64,000 bases of DNA from Parendozoicomonas haliclonae (lineage in GTDB: Bacteria; Pseudomonadota; Gammaproteobacteria; Pseudomonadales; Endozoicomonadaceae): NCBI RefSeq assembly GCF_900174585.1, contig NZ_FWPT01000003.1, positions 124,001 to 188,000 on the forward strand. The letters run 5' to 3'. The notes under the pieces were generated by a model. That model had not been told where the DNA came from and made no database searches. It worked only from the letters and a program-made list of their open reading frames with translations. Numbering within the stretch: the first letter of the stretch is position 1; every line of letters begins with the position of its first letter. This document shows, piece after piece, positions 45,118-57,188 of this stretch. A program made the translations under genes and the position numbers.

Positions 45118-45253
45118 AAGTGCCAGCCCTTTTTGATTGGTCCCACTCACAGCCGAAAACAGCCTCTGGCTGCATCGACGACCCTTAACAGGTCCGTCTT
45201 TTATATGCCCTTACCACAACCTCGTAACCGCAACTTCCGTATTACTGACGGCC

Positions 45254-46060
45254 TCAACGATTCGGTAAGAAAAGTAGAGGATCGACAGGCTTACCATTTT
45301 GCCGTATTTCAAAGTGCAGCTTTGGCTCATTAGTCCCTGTAGAACCTAATTCGGCTATCTGCTGGCCCGCTTTAACCACATCACCCTCACTGACTAGCAG
45401 GGTTTTGTTATGCGCATAAGCACTCAGATAGCGACTGCTGTGTCTGATAATCACCAGGTTTCCATACCCCGTCAGACCGTCACCGGAATAAACCACTTCT
45501 CCCGATGCCGTAGCCATTACAGGTTGTCCGATCCGCCCACCAATAGCAATACCCTTGTAGGGCTGCCCTTTGGTACCAAATCGGGTCAGCAGCTTGCCGG
45601 AAACCGGCCATTGCCAGCTGACTTTGGTATTTCCCTGATACTGTCCAGTTTTGTTAGAGGGTGATCGTTTTTTGTTCGGCGCGGACTTTACTCCTGTCGA
45701 CGACACTTGTGAAGCCCTGGGCACAGTTTTATTTTTTGACTGGCTTGTAACCGTTTTTGCCACCACCGGCGTACCTCCGAGGCGCAACCGCTGGCCGGGA
45801 TAGATTGTGTAGGGGGAGCGGATACCGTTAACCGAAGCTAAGCGCTTGAAATCCTGACCATATTTCCAGGCAATGGTGTAGAGGGTTTCTCCGGGCTGCA
45901 CCACATGTGAGCCCCAGGTTACGGTGGCTGGGCGGGTACGGTTGGCAACAGGAATGGAAGACGGTGGAGTTGCACAGCCGGCAAGAATGGCAAGCACTAT
46001 AGCCAGGCTCATGGTTTTTGAGCATACACTCAAATGAATCCGGCCCTTACCCACTCTCAT
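45254..46060 (-). CDS. nlpD: Murein hydrolase activator NlpD (lipoprotein)
   Basis: 268 residues. Lipobox LAGC near residue 28, LysM domain (HVVQPGETLYTIAWKYGQDFKRLASVNGI, ~52-96), a basic Lys/Ser linker (~105-145), and a C-terminal LytM/M23 domain (GKPYKGIAIGGRIGQPVMATASGEVVYSGDGLTGYGN-type). The metal ligands are degenerate (IRHSSRYLSAYAHN), as expected for an activator of amidase AmiC rather than an enzyme. Upstream of rpoS as in most gammaproteobacteria. Confidence 0.93.
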   Translation of the reverse strand: MRVGKGRIHLSVCSKTMSLAIVLAILAGCATPPSSIPVANRTRPATVTWGSHVVQPGETLYTIAWKYGQDFKRLASVNGIRSPYTIYPGQRLRLGGTPVVAKTVTSQSKNKTVPRASQVSSTGVKSAPNKKRSPSNKTGQYQGNTKVSWQWPVSGKLLTRFGTKGQPYKGIAIGGRIGQPVMATASGEVVYSGDGLTGYGNLVIIRHSSRYLSAYAHNKTLLVSEGDVVKAGQQIAELGSTGTNEPKLHFEIRQNGKPVDPLLFLPNR

Positions 46061-46203
46061 CCTTACATCCTGTCTGGTATCAATCAGTGCTCAATCCGGC
46101 AACTGCTCATTTCTTTAAAGAATAAAAACTTAGTTTAAATAACTACAAAGTCTAAAAATTGTGCAATACCCACCTGTAATCCACAACATCTTCCCTTGTA
46201 TCG

Positions 46204-46239
46204 GCGCATATTTTGGGTGTAGGAGCCAGAAATATGCGC
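46204..46239 (-). other. Hairpin after the DUF368 gene
   Basis: Perfect 10-bp stem GCGCATATTT/AAATATGCGC with a 16-base loop, 26 bases past the stop of the translocase gene. Weak T content after it, so terminator status is uncertain; it separates that gene from the nlpD promoter region. Confidence 0.45.
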
Positions 46240-46264
46240 TTTGACTGTGTGAACTAGAGGGACA

Positions 46265-47197
46265 CTAAGCCTTGCGGGCAGCAATAAAATCAATACCCAG
46301 CACCAGCACTATGGCCATTATCATACAGACGACAGCGGAAAGTGTCTGCGCAGGCATACCGTACAGGGTTTCAAAAGCCGCCGGAGAAATATTGGCCTGC
46401 AATAAAGGCTCAACCTCACCACTGCTGTTAACCCGTGTGGTCAGCACTTCCTTCCAGGGCCAGAGCTTGTTTAATGAACCCAGCATCAGGCCAATCAGAA
46501 AGCCCATGGTTGGCACCCGTGCTTTCAACAGCAGCCAGGACAGGAAGTGGGAAAAGGACAGCAAGCCAATCACACAGCCGGCGCCAAACAGTGCAATTAC
46601 TGGGAGATTGAACGTCTTGATTGCCGTCATCACCGGAGCATAAAAGCCCAGAAGCAGCAGAATAAAGCTGCCAGAGATACCCGGAAGGATCATGGCACAG
46701 ATAGCCAGCGCGCCAGCAAAGAAGAAAGACAACAGGCCAATCTCAGTAATCGCCACCGGCAAGCCGGAAGACAATACCCAGCCAATTCCGACACCCGCAA
46801 CCAGCGTCACTGCAGCAGGTACAGACCACTGCCGCCCGATCTGCTGCCCCATATGCCAGGCCGAAACCAGAACCAGCCCAAAGAAGAACGACCAGACCTG
46901 GATTGGGTAGGTCGCCAATAACCAGGTAATAATCCGCGCCAGAGAGAAAATACTGGTTAGCACACCGGCAAACAGGGTCAGCAGAAAGGTCCCGTTAATA
47001 TGAGACCAGAATGCCTTGGGGCCCTGCTTGAACAGCACCATCAGCGCAGAAGGGCCGCACTTTTTCAGGCTGCCCAACAACTGGTCATAGATCCCGGTAA
47101 TAAAAGCGATGGTACCGCCGGATACACCCGGCACAACATCGGCCGCCCCCATGGCAAGCCCTTTGCCATAGAGCCAAAGAGAAGATTTCAAATGCAT
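46265..47197 (-). CDS. popT: DUF368 polyprenyl-phosphate translocase (PopT family)
   Basis: 310 residues with about nine membrane segments. The start KGLAMGAADVVPGVSGGTIAFITGIY and internal MILPGISGSFILLLLGFY repeat are diagnostic of DUF368, shown in other bacteria to flip undecaprenyl phosphate back across the membrane for envelope polymer synthesis. It lies eight bases after pcm on the same strand, an unusual insertion into the surE-pcm-nlpD-rpoS order, and next to the murein-related nlpD. Confidence 0.88.
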   Translation of the reverse strand: MHLKSSLWLYGKGLAMGAADVVPGVSGGTIAFITGIYDQLLGSLKKCGPSALMVLFKQGPKAFWSHINGTFLLTLFAGVLTSIFSLARIITWLLATYPIQVWSFFFGLVLVSAWHMGQQIGRQWSVPAAVTLVAGVGIGWVLSSGLPVAITEIGLLSFFFAGALAICAMILPGISGSFILLLLGFYAPVMTAIKTFNLPVIALFGAGCVIGLLSFSHFLSWLLLKARVPTMGFLIGLMLGSLNKLWPWKEVLTTRVNSSGEVEPLLQANISPAAFETLYGMPAQTLSAVVCMIMAIVLVLGIDFIAARKA

Positions 47198-47205
47198 GTA
47201 AGAAC

Positions 47206-47877
47206 TCAGCGAATAACACCACTCAGAAGCGGGACAAAGCGTACCGCTTCCAGAAATTGCTTTTCAACACCCGCCTCAGTACGGGTCAGAATATACAGTC
47301 CCTGCTCCCGGCCACCGACAGGAATCACCATCCGGCCACCAATAGCCAGCTGATCGATCAACTCTTCGGGAATATTTTCCGGTGCAGCGGTAACAATAAT
47401 ACCGTCGAACGGACCCTCTTCCGACCAGCCCATGCCGCCATCAGAGTGCCGGAAGCGAACATTAAAAGCCTTGAGGAGGCGTAGCTTCTGGCGAGCCTTC
47501 TGTTGCAACGGAAGAATACGCTCCACGGTAAAGACCTTGCCGACCAGACCTGCCAGCACAGCTGTCTGATAACCGGAGCCGGTACCGACTTCCAGCACCC
47601 GCTCAAGAGGCCCACTGGCCAGCAGCACCTCTGTCATTCTTGCCACAATGAAAGGCTGAGAAATCGTCTGACCATGGCCAATAGGAAGAGCCGTATCTTC
47701 ATAGGCCCGGTGCGACAGAGCTTCATCAATAAAGATATGGCGGGGAATGGAACGAATCTGATCAACCACCCGATGATCGGTAATGCCCTGATCATAAAGT
47801 CGCTGAATCAACCGATCCCTGGTTCTCTGGGAAGTCATTCCAATCCCGGAGAGATTCATACTGCCTGCGCCCACCAT
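47206..47877 (-). CDS. pcm: Protein-L-isoaspartate O-methyltransferase
   Basis: 224 residues from the ATG at 47877, which has an AAGGAG site (a longer frame starts eleven codons upstream without one). SAM-binding [16 protein letters not shown] near residue 90, [16 protein letters not shown], and a post-[11 protein letters not shown]. Repairs isoaspartyl damage in stationary-phase proteins. Normally preceded by surE, which is missing; truD stands there instead. Confidence 0.95.
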   Translation of the reverse strand: MVGAGSMNLSGIGMTSQRTRDRLIQRLYDQGITDHRVVDQIRSIPRHIFIDEALSHRAYEDTALPIGHGQTISQPFIVARMTEVLLASGPLERVLEVGTGSGYQTAVLAGLVGKVFTVERILPLQQKARQKLRLLKAFNVRFRHSDGGMGWSEEGPFDGIIVTAAPENIPEELIDQLAIGGRMVIPVGGREQGLYILTRTEAGVEKQFLEAVRFVPLLSGVIR

Positions 47878-47948
47878 AACACTCCTTATCAACCGACTCC
47901 GCGCATTCACAGGTATGCAGCCGGTACTCTACACCTCGGTATAAACCG

Positions 47949-49010
47949 CTAATCGTCCACCTGATTACGGAAATCGACCAGTTCATGAAGAACTGAGGTG
48001 GCATAACACCCTTTATTGAGGGTAAAAGCTAACACAAGATCTTCATTGTCCCAACGCCAAACAAGGTTTGCCACCTGAGAAACCAGCGGCCGACGTTCCT
48101 GCTTGAGACCTTTCTGTTCCAGAACACGGGCAAAGTTCGGATACTGCGTCGCAACAGCCTGCTCCAGCTCCTTCACCAGCCCCTCTGTTGCCAGCTCACC
48201 CTTACCCCAAAGTGGCCCGGTATTGATCAGGTCACAGGCAGCAAAACGTGGAGCAACTGTTTCATCCCGACGGTTCGGATAAATCAGCGAGGCTGCATCC
48301 GGAAAGGTCAGCACATCACCATCAAGCAGTTCACACCAGTTGCCAGAGCGGATACGTGAAGCCAGCAATTCGTTAAACAACAGGGAACGTGAGGCTGAGA
48401 GCGCAAAGCCTCGGCGCTCACGGGCCAGCTTGATCTCACCGCTGAACAGCTTCTCTGCCAGAATCAGGTTATGACCATCGCGGCCAAAGCGCTGTGATCC
48501 GAAATAGTTCGGCACGCCTTTATCAGCAACCTTTTGCAGAAGCCGATCCAGCTGCTCTCGATCACCGTCAAACTCGCGCAGGCGGATCTCAAACTCATTG
48601 CCTGACAAAGCACCAGTACGCAGCTTGCGATCGTGGCGCACGGCCTGCAAAAGGCGAACACCTTCCAGCTCAGTCAGACGCTCGGCCCAGATACCGATTT
48701 CATTTTCCGGCGGCAGCCCCGGCTGACGCAGACAGAACCATTGTGTCGTCACGCCCTGACGATCTTTCAGACCGGCATAGCTGACATCCACAGCCGGGAT
48801 ATCAGCCATTTTGCCCAACTGACGGGCGAGCCAGGCGGTGTTCTGGCCAGTCTTTTCAATCTGCAGCAGCAAATGCTCGCCATGCCCGAGAGGGGCAAAG
48901 GGCAACTGTTCATAAACCCGGAAATCTTCTGGAGACTGTTTAAAAAGAGCGGTGCCGGCAATCCCGGCAAATGCGCGTGGCCACTCAAGCGACCAATCTG
49001 ATGAGGACAT
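47949..49010 (-). CDS. truD: tRNA pseudouridine-13 synthase TruD
   Basis: 353 residues. Catalytic Asp in SYAGLKDRQGVTTQWF near residue 80, NYFGSQRFGRDGHN near 170, and C-terminal NKGCYATSVLHELV. Makes pseudouridine 13 in tRNA-Glu. It begins three bases after the ftsB stop; in related genomes ispD and ispF lie between these genes, so a clean loss of that block is implied. Confidence 0.96.
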   Translation of the reverse strand: MSSSDWSLEWPRAFAGIAGTALFKQSPEDFRVYEQLPFAPLGHGEHLLLQIEKTGQNTAWLARQLGKMADIPAVDVSYAGLKDRQGVTTQWFCLRQPGLPPENEIGIWAERLTELEGVRLLQAVRHDRKLRTGALSGNEFEIRLREFDGDREQLDRLLQKVADKGVPNYFGSQRFGRDGHNLILAEKLFSGEIKLARERRGFALSASRSLLFNELLASRIRSGNWCELLDGDVLTFPDAASLIYPNRRDETVAPRFAACDLINTGPLWGKGELATEGLVKELEQAVATQYPNFARVLEQKGLKQERRPLVSQVANLVWRWDNEDLVLAFTLNKGCYATSVLHELVDFRNQVDD

Positions 49011-49013
49011 ACT

Positions 49014-49316
49014 TCAGTCCGGCATATAAAAAAAGGTTTCACCCTTACGAATCATACCCAGCTCCAGTCGAGCCATGGCTTCAACAGCTTCAAGACCACC
49101 GGCATCTTTGTCTTCCTGCAGAGCCACAACTTCAGCAGCAAGGGCATTATTCCGGTGTTCCAGCAGTTTGTTTTCCTGCTGCTGCTTCTGCACCTGCTGG
49201 GTAACATGCCGGTACTGGGCATAGCTACCCTCGCCCACCCACAGACTGAACTGCAGCACGACAAGCAGTGCCAATAACACCAGATGGGCAGGACGCAGAA
49301 TCATGGCCATAGACAA
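49014..49316 (-). CDS. ftsB: Cell division protein FtsB
   Basis: 100 residues: short N-terminus, one membrane helix (~9-28), a coiled coil (YRHVTQQVQKQQQENKLLEHRNNALAAEV, ~35-70), and the conserved EAVEAMARLELGMIRKGETFF module. Bitopic divisome protein bridging FtsL and FtsQ. The start may be M1, M3 or M5. The usual neighbours eno (upstream) and ispD (downstream) are absent. Confidence 0.92.
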   Translation of the reverse strand: MSMAMILRPAHLVLLALLVVLQFSLWVGEGSYAQYRHVTQQVQKQQQENKLLEHRNNALAAEVVALQEDKDAGGLEAVEAMARLELGMIRKGETFFYMPD

Positions 49317-49445
49317 TTAACCCGGGTCATCGGAACACTGTGTTTCCGATTGTTCGTAAAGATATGATCTATCAATCATACCTGAAAAATTATCGACAGG
49401 AGATAGCGACAAAACCACCTGCCAGCCAACCATTGTTCAGGCTCC

Positions 49446-49476
49446 ATAAAAAAAGGAGAACGCAGGGTTCTCCTTT
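49446..49476 (-). terminator. Terminator of pyrG-kdsA
   Basis: AAAGGAGAAC/GTTCTCCTTT stem with a 5-base loop and seven T on the minus strand, 20 bases past the kdsA stop. Eno would normally follow here. Confidence 0.88.
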
Positions 49477-49495
49477 CTCGCTGACTCAATACAAA

Positions 49496-51994
<2,499 letters not shown>

Positions 51995-52100
51995 TCAGCG
52001 TTTAACGCTAAGGGGTAGAGGAAGAATGAACTCAAGATGGGAGTGTAGGTTAACAAAAAGCACCTGATCCCTCAACTTGTTGCGCACAAATCGCACATAG

Positions 52101-52126
52101 AAAACGCCCCGGCAGAGCCGGGGCGT
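52101..52126 (-). terminator. Terminator of the unknown exported-protein gene
   Basis: Perfect ACGCCCCGGC/GCCGGGGCGT stem with AGA loop and TTTTC on the minus strand, about 25 bases past the stop at 52151. Confidence 0.8.
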
Positions 52127-52150
52127 GATATTACAGCTAGCCAACCCGAT

Positions 52151-53992
52151 TTAGAACGGGTCGTATTCCATGCCCAATTCCATTGGCTGAACCATATCCT
52201 TCAGGCCATCATAGTTCTCTGCCACAAAGTGATAGAGATAATGACCGGCCAGGCTGCCACTCAGGGCACCCAGAGTTGCGGAACCAGGAACCGGAACATT
52301 GCTGGCCGCACTGCCACCAATCCAGGCACCTACCGCAGACGCTGTCGATTCAGCACCCGCCTCCAACATCACACTACCCAGATTGTCGCTGGTCAGTCGG
52401 CCTTTGCGATAGTTGTCGTACAGGCTGTTACCCACACCAACCGCTGCACCGGCAACCACATAAGGCAACCTGAGTGAGAGGTTAAAGGTAGCCAGCGAGC
52501 TAACCCCGCCACGCAGTGCACTTTCACCGACACCACGCCCCAGCTCCTTCAGCTCTTTGCGGGAATATTGATGCGGCAGCACGCCGTCATTTTGGTATTT
52601 CTGATAAATACCAAGGCCCGCCTGAATACCACCACCGATGGTTGCACCACTGGCAAAGGCCACAGCACTGTGCCCCAGATAGCTGCGCAGCCAACCGTCA
52701 GCCGAGGCCGGAGTGATTTCGACAACCTTGGTACCTTTCGGAGCATTCAGGTTTTTCGCCCGTTTGACATAACCCTTGTCGAGCAGATCAGCCAGTGACA
52801 GAGCCAGCTTTTCATCGAGAACCATACCCTGACTGACATCGTAATAATCACCAGCCCCCTGTCTCCAGAGGGAATCCAGCTTGCTGTAAACCTTGTCGCT
52901 TACACCAATAACCGGAATCCGGCTCTTGCCGAAATGTTCCACCAGCCGCTTAACGGCCGCCGTCACCATCTCGGCATCATCACCACCCTTCAGCAGGAAG
53001 TACGGCTTGGAAATAGGCGGCAGCGACATGCTATCGAAATTAATATCATAGCCACCACTCATGGCACGGCCTGCCTTAACCGCATTGTAATCCTGCGCTT
53101 CAACCAGACCCGATTCACCGATGTAACCCACCTTGCGCATAACCAGGCTGACATCATCGAAATCAACGCTATCGAAAACATCGCGCAAATACTTGGCCGC
53201 CACTTCTGAGATGCTGCCTTTATAATTTTCTAACAGCGCAACTACTCTCAGAGAGCCCTGATCCTTTCTGGCAACACCTTTATTCAGTGACTTCTGCAGA
53301 ACCTCCACCTTGGGTTTTCCGCCAGCAGGCACGTCCACCTCAAACAGAGGCTTCAATGGCTCACCCTGGTTGTATACCCGCAGGCTGACGCTCTTGGCAC
53401 TGGTCACCAGCAAAGCGACCGCATCGGCACCGATATGATCCACCAGATCAGCATTAACACTGACCAGCTCTTTTAACGCAGCCTCCAGTGCGCCTACCAG
53501 ATAGGCACTGGTTTCACTGCTGACATTTTCCGGCAGCTGGGCATCCTTGAGTTCGCCATTACGATCGTAAGCTACGCGAGAGCTGACCACCGACAGGTTA
53601 TAAATGCTGGAGCCGTTACTATCGAGACGCAGCTTGCCCAGTTCGGCGCTCTCAGGAACCGTATCAAACCGGTAGATATCATCTTCTTCGCGAGCAAAGA
53701 TGCCGTTAGAACCGGATGAGAAATGTGAAAGGTCGACATAGAGCTCGGAATCAAGACCAAACTCCAGGGAAAGTCCCGCAGGACCATTAAACAGCTGAGC
53801 ATCCTTGACCAGAGGCGCATAAGCCTCATCCTGATTGCCAGCGACCTGAGCTTTAGAGGCTTCGGTATTTGCTGGCGCCGCCAGAACCTGCGTGCCAGCC
53901 ATTGCTGCCACAGTCAACGCAACCGCCGCAACCAGTCGTGCTGACTGCGGCTTTTTCAAACGCAATTGATCACTTTTGGAAAACTGTCTCAT
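52151..53992 (-). CDS. Unknown large exported protein with glycine-rich membrane-active C-terminus
   Basis: 613 residues from the ATG at 53992 (GGGAGTGGG upstream), with a long signal peptide cleaved near QVLA-APA (residue ~39). An ordinary mixed alpha/beta region (~40-430) follows, then ~440-600 rich in Gly/Ala with GxxxG-type hydrophobic stretches (FASGATIGGGIQAGLGIY, YVVAGAAVGVGNSLYDN, GALSGSLAGHYLYHF). No catalytic motif recognised. The C-terminus recalls glycine-zipper membrane segments of pore-forming or membrane-inserting proteins, by appearance only. It interrupts the conserved pyrG-tilS linkage and has its own terminator. No cysteines noticed in the mature part. Confidence 0.7.
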   Translation of the reverse strand: MRQFSKSDQLRLKKPQSARLVAAVALTVAAMAGTQVLAAPANTEASKAQVAGNQDEAYAPLVKDAQLFNGPAGLSLEFGLDSELYVDLSHFSSGSNGIFAREEDDIYRFDTVPESAELGKLRLDSNGSSIYNLSVVSSRVAYDRNGELKDAQLPENVSSETSAYLVGALEAALKELVSVNADLVDHIGADAVALLVTSAKSVSLRVYNQGEPLKPLFEVDVPAGGKPKVEVLQKSLNKGVARKDQGSLRVVALLENYKGSISEVAAKYLRDVFDSVDFDDVSLVMRKVGYIGESGLVEAQDYNAVKAGRAMSGGYDINFDSMSLPPISKPYFLLKGGDDAEMVTAAVKRLVEHFGKSRIPVIGVSDKVYSKLDSLWRQGAGDYYDVSQGMVLDEKLALSLADLLDKGYVKRAKNLNAPKGTKVVEITPASADGWLRSYLGHSAVAFASGATIGGGIQAGLGIYQKYQNDGVLPHQYSRKELKELGRGVGESALRGGVSSLATFNLSLRLPYVVAGAAVGVGNSLYDNYRKGRLTSDNLGSVMLEAGAESTASAVGAWIGGSAASNVPVPGSATLGALSGSLAGHYLYHFVAENYDGLKDMVQPMELGMEYDPF

Positions 53993-54182
53993 ATATACCC
54001 ACTCCCGCCGTAAAAAAGCGAGCGAAGTGTAGACAGCGCAAGAATACCCCGCCAAAGCCGGGTGTTAAGAATTGTTACTATAGAACTACAAAGTGTGAGG
54101 CTTGTGACGAGCGGTGTATAAGCGGGTGAATCCGTGTATCCCGATCATTAAAACACCCTTAAAAACGCCCTCAAAATGACAC

Positions 54183-55565
54183 TCATAATTGCCATTTAAG
54201 AGACCAGCCCGGACCTTCACCAGCACAAAAATCAGCGGCCACCAGCACCCCGGGAATGGCTACTACCTCCGCTCCCTTATGCAGAACAGGCAAGCGCTCC
54301 CGCAACCAGGCTGGAACACCCAATTCATTGAGCCACTTTTTGAGGGTTTTCCGTCCCTTCCGCCCGGGCAGAGCAAAGGGTTCAACCATAACATCCCGAC
54401 GCAGGGACCATTGGCCATTCAGAGTTGTCGCACGTAAGGCAGACACACCGGTAGAAGAGTCATACCACTGTGCGATCACATCGCCATTACCTGCAAACGA
54501 CAAACAGAAATCATCACCCTTCAGTACAGCGGAAGACTGACTTTTACACTCCCCCAGCCGAGGGAGCGCTGCAAGTGCCACCAGCCAGTGCCGATGACGA
54601 TAAACAGAGCACCCACCCCAGTGCAGCTCCGGTTCAGCATCAACTCGGGCAAGCACAACCTCGTTGTAGATACGCTCCAACATCTCACTATCAGGAACCG
54701 GCAAATCTAGAACGCTCAACCAGTGCCGCAAAACCAGATTCCGTCGTGCCGCTGTCTGCTCTGATAGCCAGCCACAATCCACCACCTGCAATTCGCCAAC
54801 GCCTGGAAAGGTCACGCTCAGACTGGCGGCCTGTAAATCCTCTTTGGCCAATTCATCCAGCAGTTGCACAGAGTCTTGACAAATTTCGCTAAAGCGCGCC
54901 ACCCGGGACTTCATACCCGGCCAGCGCTGCTCCAGAACCGGCACAATGTCCGCTCGCAGAAAATTACGATCAAACCGGGTATCGGTATTGGAATCATCCT
55001 CAATCCACTCCAAACCATGTCGCCGGGCATAATCTTCAAGGGCGGATCGGGGGAAGACCAACAAGGGCCGACACAACTGCCCCACTCCCAGCGAACGGGT
55101 GGTCGGCATACCACTCATACCATGAATGCCAGAGCCCCGAACAAGTCGATAGAGCAAGGTTTCTACCTGATCATCCTGGTGGTGTGCCTGTAGCAGCACT
55201 TCTCCAACCTGCAGGCTTTCCTCAAATACCTGATAGCGGGCATTACGGGCACTCTCTTCAATATTTTGCCCTTGGCCACACTGAACATAATGCACCTGAA
55301 GAGGTATTTCCCAGCTCTGGCATAAAGCTTCAGCGTGATTCACCCAATCATCTGCCAGCCGGCTTAGGCCATGATGAACATGCAGCGCCCCCACCCCTTT
55401 CAACACACCCTGCTCACGAAGCTCCCGACACAGAGAAAGCAACACTGTGGAATCCAGACCACCACTGAAACCAACCACAACATCAGGAACCGTTGAACCT
55501 TTACAGTTCAGGGCTTGAAGTAAACAGGAACGAAAACGGTCAACCGTCAGTGGATCAGTGCGCAT
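54183..55565 (-). CDS. tilS: tRNA(Ile)-lysidine synthase
   Basis: 460 residues. PP-loop ATP pyrophosphatase motif VVGFSGGLDSTVLLSL near residue 32, then HVHHGLS and LLQAHHQDDQVETLLYRLVRG. C-terminal TilS domain with PFALPGRKGRKTLKKWLNELGVPAWLRERLP. Modifies C34 of the AUA-reading isoleucine tRNA; essential. Downstream of accA on the same strand with a terminator between them. Weak ribosome site. Confidence 0.95.
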   Translation of the reverse strand: MRTDPLTVDRFRSCLLQALNCKGSTVPDVVVGFSGGLDSTVLLSLCRELREQGVLKGVGALHVHHGLSRLADDWVNHAEALCQSWEIPLQVHYVQCGQGQNIEESARNARYQVFEESLQVGEVLLQAHHQDDQVETLLYRLVRGSGIHGMSGMPTTRSLGVGQLCRPLLVFPRSALEDYARRHGLEWIEDDSNTDTRFDRNFLRADIVPVLEQRWPGMKSRVARFSEICQDSVQLLDELAKEDLQAASLSVTFPGVGELQVVDCGWLSEQTAARRNLVLRHWLSVLDLPVPDSEMLERIYNEVVLARVDAEPELHWGGCSVYRHRHWLVALAALPRLGECKSQSSAVLKGDDFCLSFAGNGDVIAQWYDSSTGVSALRATTLNGQWSLRRDVMVEPFALPGRKGRKTLKKWLNELGVPAWLRERLPVLHKGAEVVAIPGVLVAADFCAGEGPGWSLKWQL

Positions 55566-55638
55566 GAATTGAAGTCATTGAGTATCGTTAACAGGCCATA
55601 TTATCTTATGACACTATGGATTCGACAGCGCCAGAATA

Positions 55639-55674
55639 GAAAAGGCCGGAGCAGTAAACCACTCCGGCCTTTTC
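55639..55674 (-). terminator. Terminator of accA
   Basis: 13-bp stem GAAAAGGCCGGAG/CTCCGGCCTTTTC with a 10-base loop, 22 bases past the accA stop and 74 before tilS, so tilS has its own promoter or depends on read-through. Confidence 0.85.
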
Positions 55675-55695
55675 AAGATAATAAACAGTATCGGA

Positions 55696-56646
55696 TCAGC
55701 TGATACCGATATTTCGCAAACGCTGATAACGCTCGGCGGCCAACTCAGGGCCAGTTTTGCCTTTCAGACCAGCCAGCTCTTCCACCAACGCCTGCTTCAG
55801 CAAAGCAGCAGCTTCACTCATATCACGGTGAGCACCACCTAAAGGCTCCTGAATAATCCGGTCAACCAGACCCAGCTCCTTCAGACGAGGAGCGGTAATT
55901 CCCATAGCCTCGGCAGCATCGGAAGCCTTATCCGCAGTTTTCCAGAGAATAGAGGCGCAACCTTCAGGCGAGATGACCGAGTAAGTGGAGTACTGCAGCA
56001 TCATCAGGCGATCACAAACCCCAATGGCCAGCGCACCACCGGAACCACCCTCGCCAATCACCGTGGAGATAATCGGAGTTTCCAGACGGGACATCACCGC
56101 CAGGTTCCAGGCAATCGCTTCACTTTGCCCACGCTCTTCCGCATCAATACCCGGATAAGCTCCTGGCGTATCAATAAAGGTGAGGATTGGCAGCTTGAAT
56201 CGTTCGGCCATTTCCATCATTCGGCAGGCCTTACGGTAGCCTTCCGGACGAGGCATGCCGAAGTTGCGGCGCACCTTCTCTTTCACTTCACGACCTTTCT
56301 GGTGGCCGATAACCATCACCGGCTGACCATCCAGCTCCGCCATACCACCGACAATGGCCTGATCATCAGCAAAATGACGATCACCATGAATCTCATCAAA
56401 GTCGGTGAAGATTTCCCGTACATAATCAAAGGTGTAAGGACGACGCGGATGACGCGCCAGCTGGGCCACCTGCCATGCGGAAAGGTCGGTGAAAATATTA
56501 GCGGTCAGTGTCTTGCACTTTTCTTCCAGCGTACTGATTTCACCGGTGATATTCAGTTCATTATCAGAACCGACGAGACGCAACTCCTCGATTTTTGCCT
56601 CGAGCTCTGCGATCGGCTGTTCAAATTCAAGATAATTAGGATTCAT
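55696..56646 (-). CDS. accA: Acetyl-CoA carboxylase carboxyltransferase subunit alpha
   Basis: 316 residues: [20 protein letters not shown] start, [32 protein letters not shown] and [17 protein letters not shown]. With AccD transfers carboxyl from biotin to acetyl-CoA, the first step of fatty-acid synthesis. In pseudomonads dnaE precedes it; here a rhodanese gene does, so that linkage is broken. Confidence 0.97.
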   Translation of the reverse strand: MNPNYLEFEQPIAELEAKIEELRLVGSDNELNITGEISTLEEKCKTLTANIFTDLSAWQVAQLARHPRRPYTFDYVREIFTDFDEIHGDRHFADDQAIVGGMAELDGQPVMVIGHQKGREVKEKVRRNFGMPRPEGYRKACRMMEMAERFKLPILTFIDTPGAYPGIDAEERGQSEAIAWNLAVMSRLETPIISTVIGEGGSGGALAIGVCDRLMMLQYSTYSVISPEGCASILWKTADKASDAAEAMGITAPRLKELGLVDRIIQEPLGGAHRDMSEAAALLKQALVEELAGLKGKTGPELAAERYQRLRNIGIS

Positions 56647-56792
56647 CAGTCCGGAGTCACAACCAGAAAAAGTAAAATTGGCTACACATTAAGGAATCAC
56701 CCTCGGTATGTCGAGGGTAAAGATGTAAGTCGAAGTTACCAAATTTTACCAGATACCAACAGCGACCTGTCCAGAGGTATTAATGCGGCTAA

Positions 56793-57143
56793 TTACAGCC
56801 CTCGCAGCTTGCGGGCGTCTCCAACACTGCCGGCATTAATAACATCGGTATAACCGGCCTTGGCCAGCAACTGAGTGGCCATACCTGAACGGTTACCACT
56901 GCGGCAATAAAGAGCTATGGGACGGTCTTTCTCAATCCCCTGCGCCGACAGAAACTCAACGATCCCCTGCCACTCGACCTGACCATCACCCTCAATGCCG
57001 TTCGCCTGCTTTTCTTTCAGACTCCGAACATCAACCCAGAGGCGTTCTGGATCTTGCGCTGCTTTTTGCAGAGTATCATCAGCGGCATGGGCAAAGAGTG
57101 CTCCACAAAAAGCCAAAATGGTGGCTACCAGTTTTATTTTCAT
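56793..57143 (-). CDS. Periplasmic single-domain rhodanese (PspE-like)
   Basis: 116 residues with a signal peptide (cleavage after AHA, about residue 20) and a rhodanese domain whose active loop is intact: ALYCRSGNRSGMA, with catalytic Cys near residue 84. Possible periplasmic thiosulfate sulfurtransferase. GGAGGC site before ATG. Unlike the rhodanese-like protein at 8989 it should be catalytically competent. Physiological substrate unknown. Confidence 0.85.
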   Translation of the reverse strand: MKIKLVATILAFCGALFAHAADDTLQKAAQDPERLWVDVRSLKEKQANGIEGDGQVEWQGIVEFLSAQGIEKDRPIALYCRSGNRSGMATQLLAKAGYTDVINAGSVGDARKLRGL

Positions 57144-57188
57144 AATGCCTCCTGCATCTTTTATTGCGTTTTATAATCCCGGCGAAAG

